Positions 7,813 through 15,274 are shown, numbered from the stretch's first letter. The stretch is DNA of 16,521 nt from Solirubrobacteraceae bacterium (GCA_019683665.1 JADGIB010000044.1:1-16521), one strand, 5' to 3'. Notes: generated by a model from the letters alone, not told the origin. Program-made: numbers and translations.

Positions 7813-9214
7813 GCGGATCCCGATCCGGTGGCGGCTGGCGGGCACGACGGCCGTCCTCACGTTCGCGATCCTCTGCACGTTCGCGCTCGTCGTCGGCGAG
7901 CTGACGTCCGACCGCATCCGCTCCGACTTCGAGCACGACGTCCAGGCCGGGGTGATCAACCTCACCGACCACCTGACCCTGCGCATCGAGGACAACAAGC
8001 TCGTGCGCCCGACGCAGTCGACGCTCGACCTCTACGCCGGGTCGGGGCACGCGGTCATCCGGCTGCTGACCCAGGACGGGCGCGTCCTGCGCACGAGCTC
8101 CAACGCGCCGGACCTGGCGACCGACCCGTTCGTGCCGACCCAGGAGGTCGACGGCTACCGGGTCGAGACGCGCACGGTCGCCCTCCCCCTCCCCTACGCG
8201 GGCGTCATCCGCGTCCAGTACGCGCGGCGCCTGTCGGACCTGGAGAGCACGCTCGAGCGCGTGCGCCTGTTCCTCCTGTTCGGCGTCCTCGGCGGCACCG
8301 CGCTCGCGCTCCTGGCCGGCCTGGCGATCGCGCAGCGGGCGATGGCGCCGATCACGTCGCTGACCGCCCGCGCCGAGGAGATCCGCCGCACGCGCGACCC
8401 GGGCCGCAGCGTCCCCGTCCCGCGCGCCGACGACGAGGTCGCCGAGCTGGCCCGCACGCTGGACCGGATGCTGCGCGCGCTCGACGCCGCCCAGCACGAG
8501 ACGGAGGCGGCGCTCGCCCGCCAGCGCGAGTTCGTGGCCGACGCGTCGCACGAGCTGCGCACGCCGCTGACGAGCGTCCTCGCGAACCTCGAGCTGCTGG
8601 CCGAGACGCTCGAGGGCGAGCAGGGCGAGGCCGCCTGCTCGGCCCTGCGGTCGTCGCAGCGGATGCGCCGCCTCGTCGCCGACCTCCTGCTGCTGGCCCG
8701 CGCCGACGTCGGGCGCGAGGCGGTGCGCGAGCCGTTCGACCTCAGCCGGGCCGTCGCGGCGGCGGCGGGCGAGCTGGAGGCGGTGACGGCCGGCCACGAG
8801 CTGACCGTCGACGTCGAGCCGGTGACGGTCGTCGGCGCGCGCGACGACCTGCACCGGGTCGCGCTGAACCTCATGGACAACGCGATCAAGCACACGCCGC
8901 CGGGCACCCACGTCCACGCGCGCCTGCGCCGCGACGGCGACGAGGCGGTGCTCGAGGTCGTCGACGACGGCCCCGGGATCCCGCCCGAGCTGCGCGAGCG
9001 GATCTTCGAGCGCTTCGTGCGCGGCGGCGGCGAGGTCGCGGGCTCCTCGGGCCTGGGCCTGGCGATCGTCCGCGCGGTCGCCCAGAGCCACGGCGGCGAG
9101 GTGACGGTGACCGACGGGCCCGACGGCCGCGGGGCCCGCTTCGTCGTGCGGATCCCGGCCGCGACGCAGGTGCCGCGGCCGGCGCCGGAGGCGGCGCCCG
9201 CCGCGCGCTCCTGA
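7805..9214 (+). CDS. Sensor histidine kinase (HisKA type)
   Basis: Membrane sensor kinase of 469 residues, partner of the regulator it overlaps by 8 nt. Order: transmembrane helix 1 at about 11-31, an extracytoplasmic sensing region of about 120 residues (32-153), transmembrane helix 2 at about 154-176, HAMP linker (177-230), HisKA with phospho-acceptor His249 in VADASHELRTPL, and the HATPase domain with N box LNLMDNAIKH (Asn359), G1 box DDGPGIP (Asp388), F box IFERFVRG and G2 box SSGLGLAI. All catalytic motifs are intact. The start is GTG at 7805, inside the end of the regulator gene. The tail after 450 is Pro/Ala-rich and probably unstructured. The outer domain shows no family I recognise, so the stimulus is unassigned; the layout is like MprB/TcrY kinases of actinobacteria. 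Confidence 0.94.
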   Translation: MLERIPIRWRLAGTTAVLTFAILCTFALVVGELTSDRIRSDFEHDVQAGVINLTDHLTLRIEDNKLVRPTQSTLDLYAGSGHAVIRLLTQDGRVLRTSSNAPDLATDPFVPTQEVDGYRVETRTVALPLPYAGVIRVQYARRLSDLESTLERVRLFLLFGVLGGTALALLAGLAIAQRAMAPITSLTARAEEIRRTRDPGRSVPVPRADDEVAELARTLDRMLRALDAAQHETEAALARQREFVADASHELRTPLTSVLANLELLAETLEGEQGEAACSALRSSQRMRRLVADLLLLARADVGREAVREPFDLSRAVAAAAGELEAVTAGHELTVDVEPVTVVGARDDLHRVALNLMDNAIKHTPPGTHVHARLRRDGDEAVLEVVDDGPGIPPELRERIFERFVRGGGEVAGSSGLGLAIVRAVAQSHGGEVTVTDGPDGRGARFVVRIPAATQVPRPAPEAAPAARS

Positions 9215-9234
9215 GCGACGCGCACGGCCGCCGG

Positions 9235-9432
9235 TCAGCCGCTACGCTCGACGTGGGCCAGCGCGATGCGCGCCTCGGCCGGGTCCACGTCCTCGCCGCG
9301 CTCGAGCGCGGCCACGACGTCGTCGAGGGGGCGGCCGGAGGCGGCGAACACGAGCCGCCCGTCGCGGGTCACGAGCGCCGGCGCGCCCGCACTGCAGACG
9401 CCGGGCGCGGGATCGGGTTTATCCGAGTGCAT
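9235..9432 (-). CDS. Small hypothetical protein divergent from the Fe-S regulator
   Basis: Short frame of 65 residues, beginning MHSDKPDPAPGVCSAG and ending ARIALAHVERSG. I recognise no family. It has one Cys (residue 13), a short predicted strand pair (ALVTRDGRLVFAASG) and an amphipathic helix (PLDDVVAALERGEDVDP). Third codon positions are over 90% G or C apart from the first few codons, like genuine genes here, which supports coding. The ATG at 9432 has no Shine-Dalgarno, but GATAAT on the minus strand (9445-9440) lies 7 nt before it, fitting leaderless expression. An in-frame GTG at 9459 would overlap the regulator gene and is less likely. It ends 20 nt from the convergent kinase gene. Its shared promoter region with the Rrf2 regulator hints at a related role, which is inference only. 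Confidence 0.5.
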   Translation of the reverse strand: MHSDKPDPAPGVCSAGAPALVTRDGRLVFAASGRPLDDVVAALERGEDVDPAEARIALAHVERSG

Positions 9433-9441
9433 TGGTAGGAT
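9421..9441. promoter_or_regulatory. Imperfect dyad, candidate Rrf2 operator
   Basis: ATCC (9421-9424) and GGAT (9438-9441) form an inverted repeat with a 13-nt gap; extending outward by two bases gives five of six matches per arm. It overlaps the -10 of the regulator gene and would suit autorepression. It does not match a published IscR or RsrR site that I can recall exactly, so this is tentative. Confidence 0.35.
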
Positions 9442-9445
9442 TATC
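9436..9445. promoter_or_regulatory. Overlapping divergent -10 elements (leaderless promoters)
   Basis: The ten bases TAGGATTATC hold TAGGAT (9436-9441) on the plus strand and GATAAT (9445-9440) on the minus strand. Each lies 7 nt before a start codon: GTG at 9449 for the Rrf2 regulator and ATG at 9432 for the small gene. Neither gene has a Shine-Dalgarno. I found no good -35 for either direction. Confidence 0.5.
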
Positions 9446-9448
9446 ACC

Positions 9449-9925
9449 GTGATCTTCACGACGAAGGCGGAGTACGGCGTCCGGCTCCTGGTGGAGCTGG
9501 GCCGCCAGGACGTCGACGGGGCGGGCGCGGTCGTCTCCCTGAAGGCGATCGCCGAGGCCGAGCAGCTCCCGCTCGGCTATCTCGAGCACGTCGTCGCCCT
9601 CCTGCGCAAGGCCGAGCTGGTCGAGTCCACGCGCGGCGCACGCGGCGGGTACCGCCTGTCCCGGCCCGCCGAGACGATCACGATGGACGAGGTGGTCCTC
9701 GCGCTCGAGGGCGCGATCGCTCCGATGGACTGCTTCGTGCCCGACTGCGAGTCGCGCGTCTCGTGCTCGCACCGCGACGACCAGGGCTCCGCGTGCGCGA
9801 CGCGCATGCTCTGGGCCCGCGTCCAGGACGCGGTCGTCGAGGCGCTGCGCACCACGACCCTCGCCGAGCTCGTCCAGTTCGGCGAGACCGGCACCACGCA
9901 CCCCCTCTTCAGCCTTTCGAACTAG
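9449..9925 (+). CDS. Rrf2/IscR-family regulator of the suf operon
   Basis: Winged-helix transcription factor of 158 residues starting MIFTTKAEYGVRLLVEL, the family signature. The DNA-binding part includes SLKAIAEAEQLPLGYLEHVVALLRKAELVES and the wing RGARGGYRLSRP (63-74). The region after 90 carries Cys95, Cys100, Cys106 and Cys116 with His108, consistent with binding a [2Fe-2S] cluster as IscR does, though the spacing differs from IscR (Cys92, Cys98, Cys104, His107). The start is GTG at 9449, set by the family N-terminus and by a -10 seven nt upstream; frame further upstream does not resemble the family. sufC begins 10 nt after its stop, so it is the first gene of the suf operon and probably represses it when clusters are plentiful. 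It is not SufR of the mycobacterial type. Confidence 0.92.
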   Translation: MIFTTKAEYGVRLLVELGRQDVDGAGAVVSLKAIAEAEQLPLGYLEHVVALLRKAELVESTRGARGGYRLSRPAETITMDEVVLALEGAIAPMDCFVPDCESRVSCSHRDDQGSACATRMLWARVQDAVVEALRTTTLAELVQFGETGTTHPLFSLSN

Positions 9926-9935
9926 CCAGGAGACC

Positions 9936-10703
9936 ATGGCCCACCTCGAGATCCGAAACCTCCACGTCCAGGCCGACGACAAGCAGATCCTCAAGGGCGT
10001 CGACATCGACGTGCACAGCGGCGAGGTCCACGCGCTGATGGGCCCCAACGGCTCCGGCAAGTCGACCCTCGCGAACGTCATCATGGGCCACCCCGCGCTC
10101 GAGGTGACCGAGGGCCAGATCCTGCTCGACGGCGAGGACATCACCGAGGCCGAGCCCGACGAGCGCGCGCGGATGGGCCTGTTCATGGCCTTCCAGTACC
10201 CGGTCGCGATCCCGGGCGTGACGATCACGAAGTACCTGCGGATGGTCCTGAACGCGCACCGCGAGGAGCGCGGCGAGCCGGAGATCTCCCTCAAGGAGTT
10301 CCGCAAGACCGTCGAGGAGGCGATGGCGCTCACGAACGTGCCCCGGGAGTTCGCCTCCCGCTACCTGAACGAGGGCTTCTCCGGCGGCGAGAAGAAGCGC
10401 CTGGAGGTCCTCCAGCTCGCGCTCCAGCGCCCGAAGATCGCCGTCCTCGACGAGACCGACTCCGGCCTCGACATCGACGCCCTGAACGTCGTCGCCCACG
10501 GCGTGAACACCGTGGCCAAGGCCGAGGGCATGGGCACGCTGATCATCACCCACTACCAGCGCATCCTCCACCTCGTGCAGCCCGACCGCGTGTCGATCAT
10601 GTTCGACGGGCGGATCGTCAAGGAGGGCGGCCCGGAGCTCGTCGAGCAGCTCGAGAGCAAGGGCTACGGCTGGATCCGCGAGGAGGTCGGCGCGAGCGCC
10701 TGA
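9936..10703 (+). CDS. sufC: SufC, Fe-S assembly ATPase
   Basis: ABC-type ATPase that binds SufB and SufD and powers cluster building on the SufBCD scaffold in the cytoplasm. The 255-residue length is typical. Walker A is GPNGSGKST (36-44); the Q-loop lies in FMAFQYPVAIPG; the signature is LNEGFSGGEKKRLEVLQLAL, with SufC's characteristic EKKR; Walker B and D-loop are IAVLDETDSGLDIDAL; the switch His is in LIITHYQRIL. No membrane segment, as expected. AGGAG at 9928-9932 is a good ribosome binding site. It follows the regulator by 10 nt and sufS begins 4 nt after its stop, so all are one transcript. It leads the structural genes, whereas many actinobacteria place sufB and sufD first. Confidence 0.97.
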   Translation: MAHLEIRNLHVQADDKQILKGVDIDVHSGEVHALMGPNGSGKSTLANVIMGHPALEVTEGQILLDGEDITEAEPDERARMGLFMAFQYPVAIPGVTITKYLRMVLNAHREERGEPEISLKEFRKTVEEAMALTNVPREFASRYLNEGFSGGEKKRLEVLQLALQRPKIAVLDETDSGLDIDALNVVAHGVNTVAKAEGMGTLIITHYQRILHLVQPDRVSIMFDGRIVKEGGPELVEQLESKGYGWIREEVGASA

Positions 10704-10707
10704 CCGC

Positions 10708-11925
10708 ATGGCGGCCACCGCTGACACCCTCGACGTGCGCGGCGAGTTCCCCGTCCTGGAGCGGGCGGACCTCGTCTACCTCGACTCGGGCGCGACGAGC
10801 CAGAAGCCGCGCGCGGTCATCGAGGCGATGGACGACTTCACGCGCCACCACAACGCCTCGGTCCACCGCGGCGTCTACCCGCTCGCGGTCGAGGCGACGG
10901 ACCGCTTCGAGGCGGCGCGCTCGCGCGCGGCGGCGTGGCTGAACGCGCCCGCCCGCGGCACCGTCTTCACGAAGAACGCGTCGGAGGCGATCAACCTCGT
11001 CGCCTACGCGTGGGGCCTCGACCACGTCGGCGAGGGCGACACGATCGTCGTCACCGAGATGGAGCACCACTCGAACGTGGTCTCCTGGCAGCTGCTGGCC
11101 CGGCGCGTCGGGGCGACGCTCGCCTACGTGCCGATCGACGACGACGGCCGGCTCGTGCTCGACGAGCTCGACCGGCTGCTGGAGCGCGGGCCGAAGCTCG
11201 TCGCCGTCGCCCACGTCTCGAACGTCCTCGGCACGATCAACCCGGTCGCCGAGATCGTCGCGCGCGCCCGCGCCGCCGGCGCGGTCACGCTCGTCGACGG
11301 CGCCCAGGCCGTGCCGCAGATCCCGGTCGACGTCGGCGCGATCGGCGCCGACTTCTACGTGTGGACCGCGCACAAGGCCTACGGCCCGACCGGCCTGGGC
11401 GTCCTCCACGGCCGCCCCGAGCTGCTGGAGTCGATGTCGCCGTTCCTCGGCGGCGGGCACATGATCGCGTCCGTCGACGAGCAGACCTCGACCTGGGCCG
11501 ACATCCCGGCGAAGTTCGAGGCGGGCACGTCGCCGATCGCCGAGGCGGTCGGGATGGGCGCCGCCGTCGCCTGGCTGCAGGGGATCGGGATGGAGCGGGT
11601 GCGCGCGCACGAGCAGGACCTCGTCGCCTACGCGCTCGAGCGCCTGGCCGAGATCCCGGGCATCACCCTGCACGGCCCGCGCGACCCGCGCGACCGCGGC
11701 GCCGTCGTCTCGTTCGCGCTCGACTACGCGCACCCCCACGACGTCTCCGAGATCGTCGCCCGCCGCGGCGTCTGCGTCCGCGCCGGCCACCACTGCGCGC
11801 AGCCGCTCATGCGCCGGCTCGGCGTCCCGGCGACCACCCGCGCGTCGTTCGCGGTCCACAACGACCGCTCCGACGTCGACGCGCTCGTCACCGCCCTCCA
11901 CGACGTCCACGAGGTCTTCGGCTGA
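10708..11925 (+). CDS. sufS: SufS cysteine desulfurase
   Basis: Pyridoxal-phosphate enzyme that removes sulfur from L-cysteine as an enzyme-bound persulfide and gives alanine. The 405-residue product is a group II (SufS/CsdA) desulfurase: LDSGATSQKP near the N-terminus, TEMEHHSNVVSWQ (116-128), the cofactor Asp in LVDGAQAVPQ (195-204), the Schiff-base Lys223 in WTAHKAYGPTG, and the persulfide Cys363 in RAGHHCAQPLM. The short loop before the active Cys is as expected for enzymes that pass sulfur to a partner such as SufU. ATG at 10708 is 4 nt after the sufC stop. Its stop overlaps the sufU start (TGATG at 11923-11927), implying coupled translation and matched amounts of the two partners. Confidence 0.97.
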   Translation: MAATADTLDVRGEFPVLERADLVYLDSGATSQKPRAVIEAMDDFTRHHNASVHRGVYPLAVEATDRFEAARSRAAAWLNAPARGTVFTKNASEAINLVAYAWGLDHVGEGDTIVVTEMEHHSNVVSWQLLARRVGATLAYVPIDDDGRLVLDELDRLLERGPKLVAVAHVSNVLGTINPVAEIVARARAAGAVTLVDGAQAVPQIPVDVGAIGADFYVWTAHKAYGPTGLGVLHGRPELLESMSPFLGGGHMIASVDEQTSTWADIPAKFEAGTSPIAEAVGMGAAVAWLQGIGMERVRAHEQDLVAYALERLAEIPGITLHGPRDPRDRGAVVSFALDYAHPHDVSEIVARRGVCVRAGHHCAQPLMRRLGVPATTRASFAVHNDRSDVDALVTALHDVHEVFG

Positions 11926-12344
11926 TGGACGAGCTGTACCGCGAGCAGATCCTCGACCACTACAAGCGGCCCCGCAACTGGGGCGAGCTCGAGGACCCCG
12001 ACCTGCAGGCCGAGGACCACAACCCGCTGTGCGGCGACGAGCTGAAGGTCACGCTGCGCGTCGGCGACGACGGGACGATCGAGGACATCCGCTTCAGCGG
12101 CCACGGCTGCGCGATCAGCCAGGCGGCCGCGTCGCTCAGCTCCGAGGAGGTGAAGGGCATGAAGGTCGAGGACCTGCTGCGGCTGGACCGCGACTTCGTC
12201 CTCGACCTGCTCGGCATCGACATCTCGGCGACCCGCATGAAGTGCGCGCTGCTGTCGCTGAAGGTCCTCAAGTCGGCCGGGCTCGGCCACGCCGTCGACT
12301 GGGAGCCCGACACGCCGAAGTCCGAGGCGGAGGCCCGGTCCTGA
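11925..12344 (+). CDS. sufU: SufU sulfur-relay protein, short form
   Basis: SufU accepts persulfide sulfur from SufS (a zinc-bound exchange in Bacillus) and passes it to the scaffold. The 139-residue product begins MDELYREQILDHYKRPRN, the SufU/IscU signature. The zinc ligands are Cys36 and Asp38 in NPLCGDELK, Cys62 in GHGCAISQAAASL and Cys107 in TRMKCALLSLKVL. The last motif has Arg and no His before Lys-Cys, which marks SufU rather than IscU. However, Cys62 to Cys107 is 45 residues, against 62 in Bacillus subtilis SufU, so the insertion that usually separates SufU from IscU is mostly missing. The start overlaps the sufS stop, and its own stop overlaps the next start (TGATG). Role by context and motifs is secure; the shortened form is unusual. 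Confidence 0.93.
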   Translation: MDELYREQILDHYKRPRNWGELEDPDLQAEDHNPLCGDELKVTLRVGDDGTIEDIRFSGHGCAISQAAASLSSEEVKGMKVEDLLRLDRDFVLDLLGIDISATRMKCALLSLKVLKSAGLGHAVDWEPDTPKSEAEARS

Positions 12345-12661
12345 TGGGCGAGCTCATCGACGTCTGCCCGGTCGAGGAGCTCCCGCCCGGGGCGCGCAGG
12401 ATCGTGACCTGGGAGGACATCGAGATCGGCGTCTTCAACTGCGACGGCGAGCTGCTGGCCATCGAGGACCGCTGCTCGCACGACGACGGGCCGCTGGCGG
12501 AGGGCGAGCTGGACACGAAGCAGTGCACGCTCGAGTGCCCCCGCCACGGCTCCCTGTTCGACCTGCGGACCGGGCGGCCGCTGACCCTCCCCGCCTACGT
12601 GCCCGTAGACACCTTCCCCGTCCGCGTGCAGGACGGACTGATCAAGCTGGAGGTCGACTGA
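12344..12661 (+). CDS. Rieske-type [2Fe-2S] ferredoxin in the suf operon
   Basis: Small soluble protein of 105 residues with a complete Rieske site: Cys44-x-His46 in EDRCSHDDGPL and Cys65-x2-His68 in LECPRHGSLFDL. The spacing of 18 residues between boxes and the surrounding residues match ferredoxins of the biphenyl-dioxygenase type (usually named non-heme iron oxygenase ferredoxin subunit). No oxygenase gene is nearby. Its place between sufU and sufB, with TGATG overlap to sufU and 2 nt to sufB, suggests it supplies electrons to cluster assembly or is a client of it; this is inference. Similar Rieske proteins are known to occur in actinobacterial suf operons, but I do not know of a settled function. 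Confidence 0.92.
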   Translation: MGELIDVCPVEELPPGARRIVTWEDIEIGVFNCDGELLAIEDRCSHDDGPLAEGELDTKQCTLECPRHGSLFDLRTGRPLTLPAYVPVDTFPVRVQDGLIKLEVD

Positions 12662-12663
12662 CC

Positions 12664-14106
12664 ATGGCAACGCCGGAAGCGATCGCGGAGCAGGAGGCCC
12701 TGGCGCACATCAACGCGGACTACGCGGAGCGCTACGGGTTCCACGATCCCGAGAACTACCTCTACAAGGCCCCGAAGGGCATCAACCGCGAGATCGTCGA
12801 GAAGATCTCGGAGTTCAAGAGCGAGCCGCAGTGGATGCGCGAGTTCCGCCTCAAGGCGCTCGAGCACTTCCTGGCGCGGCCGATGCCGAACTGGACCCCG
12901 CCGGCCTCGCCGATGCTCGACGAGGTCGACTTCGATGACATCCACTACTTCGTGCGCGCCTCCGAGAAGGCCGGCCGCTCGTGGGACGAGGTGCCCGAGG
13001 ACGTCAAGCGGACGTTCGACCGGCTCGGCATCCCCGAGGCCGAGCGCAAGTTCCTGGCCGGCGTCGGCGCCCAGTACGAGTCCGAGGTCGTCTACCACCA
13101 GGTGCGCGAGGACCTCGAGAAGCAGGGCGTGATCTTCCTCGACATGGACAGCGGCCTGCGCGAGCACGAGGACCTCGTGCGCGAGTACTTCGCGACGGTC
13201 ATCCCGGCCAACGACAACAAGCTCGCGGCGCTGAACAGCGCCGTGTGGTCGGGCGGCTCGTTCGTCTACGTGCCGCCGGGCGTCCACGTCGAGATGCCGC
13301 TGCAGGCCTACTTCCGCATCAACACGGAGAACATGGGCCAGTTCGAGCGGACGCTCATCATCGCCGACGAGGGCTCCTACGTGCACTACGTCGAGGGCTG
13401 CACCGCGCCGACCTACTCGTCGGCGTCGCTGCACTCGGCCGTCGTCGAGCTCATCGCCAAGCCGGGCGCGCGGATCCGCTACACGACCGTGCAGAACTGG
13501 TCGCAGAACGTGTTCAACCTCGTGACGAAGCGGGCGATCGCCCAGCGCGACGCGACGGTCGAGTGGGTCGACTGCAACCTCGGCTCGAAGCTGACGATGA
13601 AGTACCCGTCCGTCTACCTGACCGGCGAGCGCGCCCACGGCGAGATCCTGTCGATCGCCTTCGCGGGCGCCGGCCAGCACCAGGACGCGGGCGGCAAGAT
13701 CATCCACGCCGCGCCGAACACGACGAGCAACATCTTCGCCAAGTCGATCTCCAAGGACGGCGGGCGCTCCTCCTACCGCGGCCTGCTCGAGGTCGCCAAG
13801 GGCGCGACCGGGTCCAAGTCGAAGGTCGTCTGCGACGCGCTGCTGCTCGACGAGGACTCGCGCTCGGACACGTACCCGACGATCCGCATCGGCGAGGACG
13901 ACGTCGACGTCGGCCACGAGGCGACCGTCTCGAAGGTCGGCGAGGAGCAGCTGTTCTACCTGCGGGCCCACGGCCTGCCCGAGGATGAGGCGAGCAAGAT
14001 GATCGTCAACGGCTTCATCGAGCCGATCGTCAAGGAGCTGCCGATGGAGTACGCGGTCGAGATGAACCGCCTCATCGAGCTGCAGATGGAGGGCTCCATC
14101 GGATGA
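12664..14106 (+). CDS. sufB: SufB, Fe-S cluster scaffold protein
   Basis: Core of the SufBC2D scaffold where the cluster is built. The 480-residue length is full for SufB. Family features in order: N-terminal helical part (NYLYKAPKGINREIVEKISE at 31-50), then the beta-helix with SAVWSGGSFVYVPPGVHVEMP (about 192-212), YVEGCTAPTYSS with Cys246, NVFNLVTKRA, KSKVVCDALLL with Cys390, and GHEATVSKVGEEQLFYLRAHG with Glu419. These match the sulfur-accepting and cluster-ligating region described in E. coli (Cys254, Cys405, Glu434), judged by motif alignment by eye. The C-terminus ends IELQMEGSIG, as usual. No intein is present, although SufB is a common intein host. ATG at 12664 is 2 nt after the Rieske stop; the end overlaps sufD (ATGA). 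Confidence 0.97.
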   Translation: MATPEAIAEQEALAHINADYAERYGFHDPENYLYKAPKGINREIVEKISEFKSEPQWMREFRLKALEHFLARPMPNWTPPASPMLDEVDFDDIHYFVRASEKAGRSWDEVPEDVKRTFDRLGIPEAERKFLAGVGAQYESEVVYHQVREDLEKQGVIFLDMDSGLREHEDLVREYFATVIPANDNKLAALNSAVWSGGSFVYVPPGVHVEMPLQAYFRINTENMGQFERTLIIADEGSYVHYVEGCTAPTYSSASLHSAVVELIAKPGARIRYTTVQNWSQNVFNLVTKRAIAQRDATVEWVDCNLGSKLTMKYPSVYLTGERAHGEILSIAFAGAGQHQDAGGKIIHAAPNTTSNIFAKSISKDGGRSSYRGLLEVAKGATGSKSKVVCDALLLDEDSRSDTYPTIRIGEDDVDVGHEATVSKVGEEQLFYLRAHGLPEDEASKMIVNGFIEPIVKELPMEYAVEMNRLIELQMEGSIG

Positions 14107-15272
14107 CGGACATCGCCACCGACTTCGTGACCGCCCGCCGCGCGGCGGCGCTCGAGGCGCTCGAGACGCTCGAGATGCCGACGTTCCGCGGGGTGCCGGG
14201 CTGGGAGTTCACCCCGATCGACACGCTCGACCTCGAGGCCTACCCGGCCGCGCCCGGCGAGGCCGGCGCGCTCCCGTCGCCGCCCGACGGGGTCGTCGTC
14301 CTGCCGCTGGCCGAGGCCGCGGCGCGCCACCCCGAGCTCGTCGAGCCGCACCTCGGCTCGCTCGTCGCGCCGTCGTCGCCGTTCTCGGCCCGCAACGACG
14401 CGCACTGGACCGACGGCACGTTCGTCCACGTCCCGCGCGGCGTCCGCGTCGACGGGCGCATCGACCTGCGCACCGTCCACGCGCAGGCGGGGACCGCGCT
14501 GCACTGGCGCACGCTCGTCGTCCTCGAGGAGGGCGCCGAGGCGACGATCGTCGAGCAGCTCACCTCGGCGGCCGCCGACGCCGACGGCCTCGCCAACGGG
14601 GTCGTCGAGCTCGTCGTGGGCCAGAACGCGCACCTGACGTACGTCGGGATCCAGGACCTCAGCGAGCAGACGTGGGTGTTCGGCAACGAGCGCGCCACCG
14701 TCGCCCGCGACGGCCGCCTGGAGTGGGTGACGCTCGGCTTCGGCGGGCGCGACGGCAAGGTCTTCCTCGAGACGACCCTGACCGAGCCGGGCGCGCAGGC
14801 GCGCGTCACCGGCGGCTACGCGACCCGCGGGCGCCAGCACCTGGACTTCGACACGCGCCAGGAGCACGCCGCGCCCGACACGATCTCCGACCTCGCCTTC
14901 CGGGGCATCCTCGCCGACCGCTCCAGCGCGGTGTGGCGGGGCATGATCAAGGTCGACCCGGGCGCCCAGCGGATCGACGCCTTCCAGGAGTCGCGCAACC
15001 TGCTCATCTCCAAGAAGGCGCACGCGGACGCGATCCCGGGCCTGGAGATCCTGGCCAACGACGTGCGCTGCACGCACGCGGCGGCGATCGCGCAGATCGA
15101 CCCCGACCAGATGCACTACCTGCGCTCCCACGGGCTCCCCGAGCCGGTGGCCAAGCGGCTCGTCATCGAGGGCTTCCTCGGCGCGCTGCTCGAGCGCTTC
15201 GAGGAGGGCGAGCTGCGCGACGCGCTGGCCGAGGCCCTGGACCGCCGGCTCGAGGCCGTGCTGGGGGTCTGA
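14103..15272 (+). CDS. sufD: SufD, Fe-S cluster assembly protein
   Basis: SufB paralogue that completes the SufBC2D complex and helps bring in iron. The product has 389 residues. It shares the beta-helix core (WTDGTFVHVPRGVRVDG at 102-118) and the C-terminal helical cap (DQMHYLRSHGLPEPVAKRLV). Cys323 and His325 in NDVRCTHAAAI correspond to Cys358 and His360 of E. coli SufD, the pair reported as needed for de novo cluster formation. The N-terminus has the FRGVPGWEFTPID motif common in SufD. The ATG at 14103 overlaps the sufB stop by 4 nt, indicating coupled translation with its dimer partner. The next gene begins 2 nt after the stop. Confidence 0.95.
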   Translation: MTDIATDFVTARRAAALEALETLEMPTFRGVPGWEFTPIDTLDLEAYPAAPGEAGALPSPPDGVVVLPLAEAAARHPELVEPHLGSLVAPSSPFSARNDAHWTDGTFVHVPRGVRVDGRIDLRTVHAQAGTALHWRTLVVLEEGAEATIVEQLTSAAADADGLANGVVELVVGQNAHLTYVGIQDLSEQTWVFGNERATVARDGRLEWVTLGFGGRDGKVFLETTLTEPGAQARVTGGYATRGRQHLDFDTRQEHAAPDTISDLAFRGILADRSSAVWRGMIKVDPGAQRIDAFQESRNLLISKKAHADAIPGLEILANDVRCTHAAAIAQIDPDQMHYLRSHGLPEPVAKRLVIEGFLGALLERFEEGELRDALAEALDRRLEAVLGV

Positions 15273-15274
15273 CC

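Noticed and set aside
9215..9234. Possible two-way terminator between the kinase gene and the small minus gene
   Set aside because: Only weak GC self-pairing and no T-run; unsupported as a terminator.
10618..13971. Long open frames on the minus strand opposite sufS, sufU and sufB
   Set aside because: Same compositional effect; no domain motifs, while the plus-strand genes are complete.
12664..14106. Possible intein in sufB (or recA at 257-1342)
   Set aside because: Both proteins are of normal length and uninterrupted across the usual insertion motifs.
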